A stretch of 64,000 nt of DNA from Pyrobaculum neutrophilum V24Sta (GTDB lineage: Archaea; Thermoproteota; Thermoprotei; Thermoproteales; Thermoproteaceae), in contig NC_010525.1 in the NCBI RefSeq assembly GCF_000019805.1, forward strand, positions 1,352,618 to 1,416,617, read 5' to 3'. The position numbers and the translations under genes were made by a program. Each line of letters starts with the position of its first letter. The stretch's first letter is position 1. A model generated the notes under the pieces. That model was not told the DNA's origin. It ran no database searches and was given only the letters and a program-made list of their open reading frames with translations. Positions 40,955 to 49,779 of this stretch are shown here, one piece after another.

Positions 40955-42849
40955 ATCTTGGTGAGCGTTGGGATGCCCAGGATGTAGAATCCAGCCGCCA
41001 GCACGTTCTTAACGGCGTTGACCAACGCGAGTCTGAAGCTCCTCAGCGGCTCCTCCGCCTTCAGCACAGGCGCCTTCTCGTAGTAGCTGTTGAAAACCAG
41101 GGCTAAGCCGTCTAGGAACTCGGCCACGTAGTCGGGCCTGAGCGCGTGGACCGCCGTCTTCACGACGCCGGGCCACTCCGCGACTTTCAAGATAAGCTCC
41201 CGCTCCTCCGGCAGAATCTCGCCGGGGATAACAACGCCGGCGAGGTTTGCGCCGGTTGCCTTCTCTAGTATGGAGTAGGCTCTCACATATGTGTACTGGA
41301 GGAAGGACCCGGAGTTCTGCCTCATGTTGAGCACCGTCTCCCATTTGAACTCTATGGGCTTTCTAGGGCCGGTGGACAAGAAGGCGTATCTCACGGAGCC
41401 GACGCCGACTCTCTCGGCTATTACGCCGGCTACCTCCGGGTTCTTCTCCTTAACCAATGCCGCCGAGCGCTCAGCCGCCTCGTCTAAGATCTCGTCGAGG
41501 GCTATGTATTGGCCTCTCCGGGCGGACATCTTGGCGCCCGGCAGGTTGACCATCTCGTAGGCGTAGTGCATAAGCCTTTTGGCCTCCTCCTGGAAGCCGA
41601 GGGCGTACAGTATTATGCGTACATGCGCTTGCTCATGCGTCTGCTCGGTCGATATGACCCTAATCACTCTGTCGAACTCCTGCCTAGTCTGCCACAGGGC
41701 GTACGCCACGTCCCTCGTCACATAGAGCGTAGTCCCGTCGGACCTAGTAAGAGTCACAGGCGGGATAAACTTGGGGAGGTCTAGTACATCCCACAGCTTG
41801 AAGTCCTCCACGAACTTATCCGCGCGGAAGACCACTGCGCCGCCCCGGCTCTCGACGTACTGGGGCCACCTCCTCTGTAGCTCCGCCACAATCCGCGCCG
41901 CCTCTCCAGACCAGACGGAGATCTCGCTCTCGTAATCCCAGCGATCTATCTCGATGCCGAGCCGCGAGAGGGTTTCCCTCTGCCCCTTTAGCACTAGGTC
42001 TACCACCTCTCTGACCGCCCGCCTGGCCTCGGGATCCCCCGCCTCATACCTCCTGTTTAGCTCCGCCGCCTCCGCAACGAGGTCTCTCCCCCCAAGGGAC
42101 TCCGCCAGCCTATTTACTATATCCCCCTCGGCGTCCATTATACGCTTCAGAACCCCAACCCACTCGTCTATCTCTGAAATTATCTCCCGCCTCCGCTCCT
42201 CGTCTTGGACTGCGGCTAGCTCCCTCTTAAGTCTCCCGATCTCTGCCACCGCGTTTGTAGCCGAGTATATAGCGCCGACGACCACGTCGGGTTTAACGCG
42301 CCTTATCCTCTCCCCCGCGAGATCCCTAACCGCGTTGTAGCCTATCGCGGCGTACATCACCTGCACGCCGCAGTCGTCGACGTAGAAGTGCGTCTCGACG
42401 GAATTTCCGCAGAACCTCAGCAACCGCGCCAGCGAGTCCCCCAATATGGCGTTTCTGCCATGGCCGATGTGGAGCGGGTGTATCGGGTTAGCAGAGGTGT
42501 GCTCAACCAGAAATCTCCCCAGCCTACACTCGTCTGTGTAGCCGTATCTCTCGCCCATCTCGGAGACGGCCTTGAAGACGAGCTCTGCGATTTTATCAAC
42601 GGCGAGGTCGGCGTTTAGGTATAGCCCCTCCGCGGAGACGGAAGCGAGATACTCAAGCCGGCGCCCTCTCAGCCCGTCGGTGAACTCCCTCAGACGCTGG
42701 GGGTCAACCCGGTATTTGTGGAACTTGGCCGAGTAGTAGCCGTAGCGCCTCGACCTCTCCACCTCAGGCACCTCCCCTATGCCCAACGCCTCCGCCGCCT
42801 CCTTCACCAACCTCTCGAACTCCAGACGCGAGGGCTTTAGAGGATCCAC
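40951..42849 (-). CDS. argS: Arginyl-tRNA synthetase
   Basis: 632-residue class I synthetase: HIGH motif in NPIHPLHIGHGRN (about 121-133), KMSAR in NLPGAKMSARRGQ and a C-terminal DALR anticodon-binding domain with NMRQNSGSFLQYTYVRAYSI. GTG 42849 is preferred to GTG 42858 because the TATA catataaat (about 42873) is 24 bp upstream of the former. Followed by the nuclease-like gene. Confidence 0.93.
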   Translation of the reverse strand: MDPLKPSRLEFERLVKEAAEALGIGEVPEVERSRRYGYYSAKFHKYRVDPQRLREFTDGLRGRRLEYLASVSAEGLYLNADLAVDKIAELVFKAVSEMGERYGYTDECRLGRFLVEHTSANPIHPLHIGHGRNAILGDSLARLLRFCGNSVETHFYVDDCGVQVMYAAIGYNAVRDLAGERIRRVKPDVVVGAIYSATNAVAEIGRLKRELAAVQDEERRREIISEIDEWVGVLKRIMDAEGDIVNRLAESLGGRDLVAEAAELNRRYEAGDPEARRAVREVVDLVLKGQRETLSRLGIEIDRWDYESEISVWSGEAARIVAELQRRWPQYVESRGGAVVFRADKFVEDFKLWDVLDLPKFIPPVTLTRSDGTTLYVTRDVAYALWQTRQEFDRVIRVISTEQTHEQAHVRIILYALGFQEEAKRLMHYAYEMVNLPGAKMSARRGQYIALDEILDEAAERSAALVKEKNPEVAGVIAERVGVGSVRYAFLSTGPRKPIEFKWETVLNMRQNSGSFLQYTYVRAYSILEKATGANLAGVVIPGEILPEERELILKVAEWPGVVKTAVHALRPDYVAEFLDGLALVFNSYYEKAPVLKAEEPLRSFRLALVNAVKNVLAAGFYILGIPTLTKM

Positions 42850-42925
42850 GGAGCCCACAAAACCAACATATAAATAGATCCCCGGCGTCAGAAAAATTTA
42901 TAATACTGTCAGACATCGAGCGGCC

Positions 42926-43159
42926 ATGGCGGAGGAGGTAAAGTTCTCGCCTTATGAAGACGCCGTGGCGGGGCTCGTGGTCCAGATACTCGGGAGGACG
43001 GGAGTAGCGGGGGAGGTAACACAGGTAAAAATCAAGGTGCTTGAGGGGAGAGACAAAGGCCGCGTGTTGACGAGAAACGTAAAAGGCCCAGTGAGACTCG
43101 GCGACATAGTAATGCTCAGGGAGACAGAAAGAGAAGCCAGGAGGATCACGGCAAGATGA
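42926..43159 (+). CDS. rps28e: 30S ribosomal protein S28e
   Basis: 77 residues: [63 protein letters not shown] is eS28 throughout. ATG at 42926 follows the TATA aatttataat by about 26 bp. Operon with rpl24e (ATGA overlap). Confidence 0.95.
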   Translation: MAEEVKFSPYEDAVAGLVVQILGRTGVAGEVTQVKIKVLEGRDKGRVLTRNVKGPVRLGDIVMLRETEREARRITAR

Positions 43160-43332
43160 AGATCCACAAGTGCTCCTTCTGCGGGGCCGAGATACCGCCG
43201 GGCTACGGGATTATGTACGTAAGAAACGACGGCACCATACAGAGGTACTGCAGCAGAAAGTGCTTCGTAAGCGCCACGAAATACGGAAGAAACCCAAGGA
43301 AGCTTGCCTGGGTTAGAAAACGCCAAAAATAG
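43156..43332 (+). CDS. rpl24e: 50S ribosomal protein L24e
   Basis: 58 residues: [19 protein letters not shown] at the N-terminus and [29 protein letters not shown] at the C-terminus, with the four zinc-binding cysteines C6, C9, C32 and C36. Starts at the ATG overlapping the rps28e stop and ends 1 bp before the convergent rpl7ae stop. The S28e-L24e pairing near L7Ae is common in archaea. Confidence 0.95.
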   Translation: MKIHKCSFCGAEIPPGYGIMYVRNDGTIQRYCSRKCFVSATKYGRNPRKLAWVRKRQK

Positions 43333-43333
43333 A

Positions 43334-43789
43334 CTACTTTCTACCAGGTAGCGGAATCGCGTTAAGCCCGTTCTTCGCCCTAATCTCGTTTACCTTAGAC
43401 ACCAAAGCCTCGAGCTCCCCAGCGGCCTGCCCAGGCTCGATAACCACAGCTGCGGCTGCGGAGACGTTTATACCGGCGGCCTTACCCAACTTCTCCTTTG
43501 AAGGCACATAGACGTAGGGAACCTTTTTCTCCTCGCACAGAAGCGGGAGGTGCGCCACAACCTCAGGCGGATCCACGTCCTCAGCTATAAGCACGAGCTT
43601 CGCCAAACCGCGCTCAACCGCCTTAGTAGCCTCGTTTGTCCCCTTCTTGATCTTGCCAGTCTGCTTCGCCACAGAAAGCACCTCCAGAGCTTTCTCGGCC
43701 ACGTCGGCCGGCACCTCGAACCTCACATAGAATGGCTTACCCGGCGGCGGATTTGCGTAGAACGTCTTTGGGTCAATCGTCACTGCCAT
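43334..43789 (-). CDS. rpl7ae: Ribosomal protein L7Ae (kink-turn binding)
   Basis: 151 residues with the L7Ae core [50 protein letters not shown] (about 46-96). In archaea it also binds box C/D and H/ACA guide RNAs and RNase P, relevant to the sRNA candidates in this window. ATG at 43789 with a TATA (ctatataaa) about 25 bp upstream. Confidence 0.96.
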   Translation of the reverse strand: MAVTIDPKTFYANPPPGKPFYVRFEVPADVAEKALEVLSVAKQTGKIKKGTNEATKAVERGLAKLVLIAEDVDPPEVVAHLPLLCEEKKVPYVYVPSKEKLGKAAGINVSAAAAVVIEPGQAAGELEALVSKVNEIRAKNGLNAIPLPGRK

Positions 43790-43819
43790 GGCCTCGAAAA
43801 AGACCCAACTATATAAATT

Positions 43820-44911
43820 TTAGGCCTCCCCCCTAACCCTCTCCAAAACCCGACGGCTCAACGTCTTAGACGGCCTCTCTCCCACGAGACCCTGAGGCCT
43901 AAACATGACCATTACGATAATCACGATACCAAATATGATGTACTGAAGAAATGTCGGATCGGCGTTTATTACGGCTCTTAGGCTATCCTTGTATATCTCA
44001 AGCGACCTGCTCACGATGTAATAAACAGCAACGCCGACCAACGCCCCCACGTTGTTGCCCATACCCCCAACCATTAACATAGCCCATGCGACAAAGGTGT
44101 AGTAAGGTACGAATTGACCCATATTCACAAATGTGTTGTAGAAGACGAATAACGCGCCAGCCACCCCTCCCAGCGCCGATGCTACGCCCAGAACCCTTGC
44201 CCTGAACTTTACGATATCCTTTCCAAATACCCTCGCCGCGGTCTCAGCGTCGCGTATAGCCCTTAATGCGCGGCCAAACGGCGAGTTGACAAGCCTATCC
44301 AGCATGAAAAACGTGAAAACGAGGAAAAGCAGAGTAACAGCGAGGTAGCCCCAAGGCCTGTAGTCGCCCATCCAAGCAAAGGGGTCAGGCACAACGGCGC
44401 CAAACACGCCGCAAGCAACCTGCGGCGTGTATGTGGAGACGACTCTCACCAGCTCGGCGCTGACCAGAAAGAGAATGCCCAGGTAGTCCTCTCTCAGCCT
44501 CAGAGCTGGTCCAGCCATGACGACGCCCAACACCCCAGCCAACAAAGCAGACAGGGCTACTGCGACAAGGAAGAAGAGGATCCCCTCCAGCGGGGATGAC
44601 TTGAAAATGTCATTTACCACGGCAATAGATTGGTATTGATATGCGGCGCAGTACGTATTTAAATCTTTCAGCGGGCTTATTCCCGCTTTTGCGGATATGG
44701 CGCCGCCGTATATCCAAAGGGCCAACTTAGTGGCGATGCCCCCCACAGCAACGCCGCCCATCGCCAAGTACATCACCTTTCCGAACTGAGGCAAGCCTAG
44801 GTAGCCTGCCTCCAGATTTAGGCTAAGCACATATACGCCATATATAGCAAACATGATGAGCGTCTCGCGCAGAAGCACGAGAAGGGCCCCGGGATCGATC
44901 TGCGGTATCAT
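43820..44911 (-). CDS. Branched-chain amino acid-type ABC transporter permease (LivM-like)
   Basis: 363 residues, about ten hydrophobic segments, with the LivM/LivH cytoplasmic coupling region FGRALRAIRDAETAARVFGKDIVKFRARVLGVASALGGVAGAL (about 212-255) and the C-terminal RPQGLVG motif. Longer N-terminal half than bacterial LivM. Overlaps the livH-like gene by 4 bp. The transported solute is inferred only from family membership. Confidence 0.88.
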   Translation of the reverse strand: MIPQIDPGALLVLLRETLIMFAIYGVYVLSLNLEAGYLGLPQFGKVMYLAMGGVAVGGIATKLALWIYGGAISAKAGISPLKDLNTYCAAYQYQSIAVVNDIFKSSPLEGILFFLVAVALSALLAGVLGVVMAGPALRLREDYLGILFLVSAELVRVVSTYTPQVACGVFGAVVPDPFAWMGDYRPWGYLAVTLLFLVFTFFMLDRLVNSPFGRALRAIRDAETAARVFGKDIVKFRARVLGVASALGGVAGALFVFYNTFVNMGQFVPYYTFVAWAMLMVGGMGNNVGALVGVAVYYIVSRSLEIYKDSLRAVINADPTFLQYIIFGIVIIVMVMFRPQGLVGERPSKTLSRRVLERVRGEA

Positions 44912-45876
44912 CCCCTTGCCCTCTGCAACGCCTGGGATATCACTCCCACGAGACCCTGCGGCGCAAACAGCAGAATAGCTATCACAAACGCGAAAGGTAT
45001 AGCCAGCTGGAACTCGGTCGGAATGTTAAGCGGTGTCAGTATGTAGGCGGCTCCAAGCACCATGCTTAGCCCGACCACATAGCCGCCCAACACAGCGCCG
45101 TAGATGTTTGACAGGCCCCCCACCACCGAGGCCACAAACACAAGCGCAAGCCTCAGCCACCCCAACTCCTCCGACATTGGGTAGTACATCGCCATGTAGA
45201 CGCCTGCGATGCCGGTGACGGCGCCGATGAGAAGCCAAGCAACGGCGAACACCCTCTCAACGTTTATACCCACCGCCCTAGCCAGATACAGGTTATCAAT
45301 GCTAGCCCGCATGATAACGCCGTATCTGGTTCTATACAGCAGGACATACAGCAACGCCGTAGTGACGACAACAGACAAAGTCGTGTTAATTAGGGACGAC
45401 GTGAGGAAGTCGGTGCCCGGCCAGATGAGCTCCCACCTAGAGAGTAGAACGTTTCTCGTGAGAACGCCGTATCTGCTCTGGACATAGTCCGCCGCGAGGG
45501 CCACCGAGGCAAATATGACGAAGTGAAGTCCAAAAGACGCGATCATAAGCGGCGTGATGCCGGCACCCCTCTTGATCATAGGCCTAAACACCAGGAGATA
45601 GCTTAATACCGCCACGGCACCTCCCGCCAAGGCAACCAGCGGGAAAGTCAGATACACATTTACTGGGATACCCAACTGCGAGAGGTATGGCATGAGCAGA
45701 AAGTAAATAGCGAAGTAGCTTATATATGCGCCGACCGTCGCCAAATCGCCGTGGGCAAAAGAGGGTATCTTCGTGGTGATATATGTTAAATTAAGGCCCA
45801 GGCTCAACAATACATAGATATTTGAGAAAATAATCGCGCTCGCCAAGGTATTGTAATCCACGCCGAAAAGCCCCAT
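44908..45876 (-). CDS. Branched-chain amino acid-type ABC transporter permease (LivH-like)
   Basis: 322 residues, 8-9 hydrophobic segments, with LGLNLTYITTKIPSFAHGDLATVGAYISY (about 25-53) and the coupling loop RTRYGVIMRASIDNLYLARAVGINVERVFAVAW typical of LivH. ATG at 45876 lies 25 bp from the TATA atttaatgt; an upstream TTG is rejected. First gene of the permease pair, divergent from the substrate-binding protein gene at 45969. Confidence 0.88.
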   Translation of the reverse strand: MGLFGVDYNTLASAIIFSNIYVLLSLGLNLTYITTKIPSFAHGDLATVGAYISYFAIYFLLMPYLSQLGIPVNVYLTFPLVALAGGAVAVLSYLLVFRPMIKRGAGITPLMIASFGLHFVIFASVALAADYVQSRYGVLTRNVLLSRWELIWPGTDFLTSSLINTTLSVVVTTALLYVLLYRTRYGVIMRASIDNLYLARAVGINVERVFAVAWLLIGAVTGIAGVYMAMYYPMSEELGWLRLALVFVASVVGGLSNIYGAVLGGYVVGLSMVLGAAYILTPLNIPTEFQLAIPFAFVIAILLFAPQGLVGVISQALQRARG

Positions 45877-45968
45877 GGTCCCCAAGATCTATCTACATTA
45901 AATACTTTAGGATATACAGTGCTATATAGAGTCTCAAACTATTTATATTTCGAGAATCATACGGCCGC

Positions 45969-47354
45969 ATGGCTTCAAAAGCCCTATATATAGGGGCCGC
46001 GGTGCTAGCGATAATAATAATCGCGGCCATTGCACTCCTCGGTGGCGGCGGAAAACAAGCGCCAACTACAACGCCAACAACCGGTACACCTATAGGAGCC
46101 GCCGGAGGAGCGGCGCCAACGACCGGCACCGCATCCCCTACCACCCAGACGCCAACAACGACGACACAGACAACAACTACACAACCATCAACGCCAACAA
46201 AGAAAGTGGTCTACATCGGCGCCGCGTTGCCTTTGACTGGTGGTCTGCAGTCGTACGGCGTTGGTGTTAAGAATGCTGTGGAGCTGGCTGTGGAGGATGC
46301 CAATAGGATGTGTCCCAGCTATAGGTTTGAGCTTCTTGTGGAGGATACTGGGACTAATCCGCAGCAGGCTCTTCAGAAGGTGCAGGCTCTATACGCCAAG
46401 GGCGCTAGGTTTATCGTCGGCCCCATGGCCAGTGGAGAGGTCAGCGCTGTTAAGCCCTTCGCAGACCAGAACAAGATCATAATCTTCAGCCCCTCCTCCA
46501 CCTCGCCCCTCCTGGCGATACCCAACGACTGGATCTACAGGATAGTGCCTACGGACTTCGCCCAGGCGGCGGCGATAGCCGACCTCCTAAAGCAACTGGG
46601 CGTTAAGAAGGCCGTCATCCTCTATAGAAACGACGCCTGGGGCGTCGGCCTTAAAGACGCCATAACAAAGGAGGCTGAGAAACTCGGCATACAGATCGCC
46701 TCAGCCCAAGGCTACGACCCAGACCCTAAGGCCTTCGCCACCGCGATTCCAGAAGTTGTTAGAAAGCTCTCAGCCGCCCTCGGCCAGCCGAGTAACGACT
46801 CCGCCGTGATATTCCTCGTGTTTGAAGACGACGGCGTGGTGGCTATCCAGTCCGCGGCGCAGGACCCCGTCCTCGGCAAGATCAAGTGGATCGGCACAGA
46901 CGGCATTGCCTACAGCGACGCCTTGATTAAGCAGGTGGGGAGAGAGATGGCGGATCACAAGATGCTCGGCACCATCGCCGCCCCCGACCCCAACGACCCC
47001 AAGTATCTGGAGTTTAAGAAGGAGTATAGGGCTAAATACGGCAAAGACCCAGTTGCCTACGACGCATACGGCTACGACGCCGCCATGATGCTGATGCAGA
47101 TAATCTGCAAGACGGGGACAGACGACCCGGAGAAGGTGCGCGCCGCTCTAGAGCAGTGGGGCAGAGATGGCACATACCAAGGCGCCACAGGCAAGGTATA
47201 TCTAGACCAGGCGGGAGACCGCGCCTACCCCAACTACGTGATATGGGGCGTCGCCGTCGTCAACGGCACAGCTAAATACGTAGACGCCGCCTACTACTAC
47301 GGCACCGAGAGGAAGATCACGATCTTTGATCAGGGCAAGTCTCTCTTCCGGTAA
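45969..47354 (+). CDS. ABC transporter substrate-binding protein, branched-chain amino acid type (copy 1)
   Basis: 461 residues: N-terminal membrane anchor (about 5-25), a Thr/Pro-rich linker (about 30-75, probably glycosylated and extracellular), then the type I periplasmic-binding fold from VYIGAALPLTGGLQSYGVGVKNAVELAVEDAN. The domain is 60 percent or so similar by eye to the second copy at 49780. Captures solute outside the membrane for the LivHM permease. Confidence 0.9.
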   Translation: MASKALYIGAAVLAIIIIAAIALLGGGGKQAPTTTPTTGTPIGAAGGAAPTTGTASPTTQTPTTTTQTTTTQPSTPTKKVVYIGAALPLTGGLQSYGVGVKNAVELAVEDANRMCPSYRFELLVEDTGTNPQQALQKVQALYAKGARFIVGPMASGEVSAVKPFADQNKIIIFSPSSTSPLLAIPNDWIYRIVPTDFAQAAAIADLLKQLGVKKAVILYRNDAWGVGLKDAITKEAEKLGIQIASAQGYDPDPKAFATAIPEVVRKLSAALGQPSNDSAVIFLVFEDDGVVAIQSAAQDPVLGKIKWIGTDGIAYSDALIKQVGREMADHKMLGTIAAPDPNDPKYLEFKKEYRAKYGKDPVAYDAYGYDAAMMLMQIICKTGTDDPEKVRAALEQWGRDGTYQGATGKVYLDQAGDRAYPNYVIWGVAVVNGTAKYVDAAYYYGTERKITIFDQGKSLFR

Positions 47355-47384
47355 AACCTAATAAATACCTGTTTTTTCTCTTCA

Positions 47385-48152
47385 ATGCTTATTTTGTCGG
47401 CGCAGGGTGTAGTTAAGAAATTTGGCTCATTTAGGGCGCTGGACGGCGTCGACGTTGAGGTAGAGAGGGGGAAGGTGACGCTGATTATCGGACCTAACGG
47501 CTCTGGGAAGACAACGTTTGTGAATGTGGTGACAGGTGTGTATAAGCCTGATGGCGGAAAGCTACTCTACTACACAAAGGAGGGCAAGGCGGTGGATATC
47601 ACAGGGCTCCCCTCTCATAAGATCTTCGAGACTGGCATCGTAAGGACTTTCCAGATCCCCCAGGTGTTTCAGAGGCTGACGGTGTTGGAGAATCTCCTTG
47701 TTGTTGCCAGGGGACAGCGCGGCGAGGGGTTGTTGCCGGCGTTGGCAAGAAACTGGGTGAGGGAGGAGGAGGAGCTGGCCCGTAGGGCGTTTAGGATACT
47801 CAAAGCTGTGAGGCTCGCGGATAAGTGGGATAGGCCCGCCTATCTGCTCTCGGCCGGCGAGATGAAGTTGCTGGAGCTCGCGAGGGCGTTGATGGCCGGG
47901 GCCGACCTGATAATTCTTGACGAGCCGATCGCCGGCGTCCCAGTCGATCAAGCTCACGAGGTTTTTAAAACGGTGAGAGATATCAACCAGAGCCAGTCTG
48001 TCACCTTCCTCGTGATTGAACACAGAATCGACATAGCCTTTAGATATGTAGACTATGTATACGCCATGGCCAGCGGCAGGGTTATAGCTAGGGGGCTCCC
48101 CGACGAGGTCGCCAGTGATCCAAAAGTAAAAGAGGTGTACATCGGGAGATGA
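47385..48152 (+). CDS. ABC transporter ATP-binding protein (LivG-like)
   Basis: 255 residues: Walker A GPNGSGKTT (about 36-44), a Q-loop QIPQVFQRLTVLENL, a signature-like LSAGEMKLLELARALMAG (signature LSAGE instead of LSGGQ) and Walker B LIILDEPIAGVP. The C-terminal helix typical of LivG is present. Follows the substrate-binding gene by 30 bp on the same strand. Confidence 0.9.
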   Translation: MLILSAQGVVKKFGSFRALDGVDVEVERGKVTLIIGPNGSGKTTFVNVVTGVYKPDGGKLLYYTKEGKAVDITGLPSHKIFETGIVRTFQIPQVFQRLTVLENLLVVARGQRGEGLLPALARNWVREEEELARRAFRILKAVRLADKWDRPAYLLSAGEMKLLELARALMAGADLIILDEPIAGVPVDQAHEVFKTVRDINQSQSVTFLVIEHRIDIAFRYVDYVYAMASGRVIARGLPDEVASDPKVKEVYIGR

Positions 48153-48159
48153 CCGCGCT

Positions 48160-48178
48160 CCCCGCCCTAAAGGCGGGG
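48160..48178 (+). terminator. Hairpin after the livG-like gene
   Basis: Perfect 7-bp stem CCCCGCC/GGCGGGG with loop CTAAA, 8 bp past the stop codon and followed by cttt. Resembles an intrinsic terminator, though archaeal termination usually relies on U-tracts; it may instead stabilise the mRNA 3' end. Confidence 0.45.
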
Positions 48179-48221
48179 CTTTCGGTTGTAAAGCTTAAAA
48201 ATACCCCGCCGGGGGGAGTCG

Positions 48222-48306
48222 GCCGGGGTGGCCGAGCGGCCCAAGGCGCGGGACTGGAGATCCCGTCCCCGTCTAGGGGGCCCGGGTTCAAATCCCGGCC
48301 CCGGCG
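48222..48306 (+). tRNA. tRNA-Ser (GGA anticodon)
   Basis: Cloverleaf with acceptor GCCGGGG/CCCCGGC, anticodon arm CGGGA-CTGGAGA-UCCCG (anticodon GGA), a long variable arm typical of serine tRNA, and T arm CCGGG-TTCAAAT-CCCGG. CCA is encoded at 48307-48309. The TATA aagcttaaaaa lies about 25-30 bp upstream. No intron. Confidence 0.96.
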
Positions 48307-48347
48307 CCAGCGGCTCAAAATCTCTATATTCACCTGCTTGCCCTAGT

Positions 48348-48406
48348 GTAGGTGATGAGTCTGACAGTCATGGAGAGGGGTGTCCTAAGTGGCCAGGTCT
48401 GAGCTC
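48348..48406 (+). ncRNA. Possible box C/D sRNA between the tRNA-Ser genes
   Basis: C box GTGATGA (48352-48358) and D box CTGA (48399-48402), 51 nt overall. The TATA ctatatt (48324-48330) predicts a transcript start at the C box, and the terminal bases can pair. The internal C' and D' boxes are weak, so the assignment is tentative. The 12 nt before D are aagtggccaggt. Confidence 0.42.
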
Positions 48407-48438
48407 AACTTTATAAAGTGGGCGAAAAAATGGACGGA

Positions 48439-48523
48439 GCCGGGGTGGCCGAGTTGGTCCAAGGCGCGGGCCTGCTAAGCCCGTCCCCGTTCGGGGGCGT
48501 GGGTTCAAATCCCACCCCCGGCG
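48439..48523 (+). tRNA. tRNA-Ser (GCT anticodon)
   Basis: Acceptor GCCGGGG/CCCCGGC, anticodon arm CGGGC-CTGCTAA-GCCCG (anticodon GCT), long variable arm, T arm GTGGG-TTCAAAT-CCCAC, and encoded CCA (48524-48526). Nearly the same acceptor as the first tRNA-Ser, so tandem duplication followed by anticodon change is likely. The TATA actttataaag is at about 48412. Confidence 0.96.
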
Positions 48524-48565
48524 CCACTATAGAAACGTTTATAGAGATGTTGTACTGTAGCGCTT

Positions 48566-48989
48566 ATGAAATCGATCTATCGGTTAATTACGGCGTTGGC
48601 GCTGGCCTTTCTCCTCAAGGCTTAGTTCCTAAACGTTGCCGTCTCGTACACACCGCCCTATGTCTACCCCGGCTCAACCCTTCAGCTCTACACCACTCTT
48701 ACCGCGGCGTAGCCCATCGCCGATCTGCACGTGGCGGTGGAGTCGCCCTTTAAGGCCGCCCCCTCCACGGATCCGGCAACTGGCTCCAACAGCGCCGTAT
48801 GTTTTAACCACAACTGTACAGATTCCTTTAAACGCCACCCCCGTCACAGTGCCTGCGAAAGAGGCCTATGTGATAAACATCGACATAGCCACCGCGATGT
48901 TTCTCACCTCGCTGTTGTTGATCATGGCGACGCGTGAGGTTTTCGAGAGAGCTAACGTAGTCGGCCGCCGCGAGGGAGGCAGTTCCTAA
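48566..48989 (+). pseudogene. Decayed gene for a secreted/membrane-anchored protein
   Basis: ATG 48566 lies 26 bp after an intact TATA (cgtttatag) and begins a signal-peptide-like sequence (SIYRLITALALAFLLKA). The frame is broken by TAG at 48623-48625 and TAG at 48710-48712, then a +1 shift near 48795 moves into a frame ending at TAA 48989. The tail has a single transmembrane helix (ATAMFLTSLLLIMA) and basic end. The remains look like an extracellular beta-rich domain with a C-terminal anchor. Not recognised further. Confidence 0.72.
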
Positions 48990-48992
48990 CCG

Positions 48993-49721
48993 TCAGCCCC
49001 CCAGAAACAGCGCCGCGAGTTTTTCCTCGTCTAGAGATTTGGCGCTACCGCTGTACTTAATTCTTCCAGTTACCAACACGTACGCCCTATCTCCGATCTC
49101 CAGAGCTTTTTTGGCGTTTTGCTCAACCAACAGGATGGATATGCCGAACTTATCCCTTATATCTCTGATCGTGTGGAAGAAGTCGGAGACGAGCTTAGGC
49201 GCTAGGCCCGCAGTCGGCTCGTCCAGCATCAACAGCCTTGGGCTTTTCATAAGCCCCATCCCTATTGCCAGCATCTGCCTCTCGCCGCCGGAGAGAAACT
49301 TGGCCTTCCTATCCCTAAGCTCCCTCAGCTTTGGAAACACGGCATAGACGTCCTCCATCCTCTTGAAGACCTCAGCCTTGGGAACGCCTGTGGAGGCGGC
49401 CACTAGATTTTCATATACGGTCAGCTCGCCGAATATATTCGGTGTGCCGAAGTTATTAGGCGACTGCATGACGTAGGCAACCCCCATCTTCATGATCTCA
49501 TGCGGGGGCTTCCCCACTACGTTGGTGCCCATCAACGTTATACGGCCCGAATAGACGTCCGCCATCCCGACAACGCTATTTAACAGAGTGGATTTCCCAG
49601 CGCCGTTAGGCCCAAGCAACACCACGATCTCCCCAGAGTTCACCACCAAGTCAACTCCAAAGAGAACGCGAAACTTCCCGTAACCAGCCTCAAGGCCCTC
49701 AACCCTCAAGACCTCCGACAT
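48993..49721 (-). CDS. ABC transporter ATP-binding protein (LivF-like)
   Basis: 242 residues: Walker A GPNGAGKST (about 36-44), signature LSGGERQMLAIGMGLM, Walker B LLMLDEPTAGLA and the LivF-type sequence VYENLVAASTGVPKAEV. It is the second ATPase of the Liv-type importer but is on the opposite strand to livG, beyond the tRNA genes and pseudogene. ATG at 49721; TATA gattaataac at about 49746. Confidence 0.9.
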   Translation of the reverse strand: MSEVLRVEGLEAGYGKFRVLFGVDLVVNSGEIVVLLGPNGAGKSTLLNSVVGMADVYSGRITLMGTNVVGKPPHEIMKMGVAYVMQSPNNFGTPNIFGELTVYENLVAASTGVPKAEVFKRMEDVYAVFPKLRELRDRKAKFLSGGERQMLAIGMGLMKSPRLLMLDEPTAGLAPKLVSDFFHTIRDIRDKFGISILLVEQNAKKALEIGDRAYVLVTGRIKYSGSAKSLDEEKLAALFLGG

Positions 49722-49779
49722 CGGCCACTCCCAAAACGCCGATTAATAACATTTTTTAGGAAGACTTTCGCGGATACAC

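Noticed and set aside
48623-48712. Two TAG codons in the decayed gene as possible pyrrolysine codons
   Set aside because: No pyrrolysine system is known in Thermoproteales, and a frameshift further downstream shows general decay.
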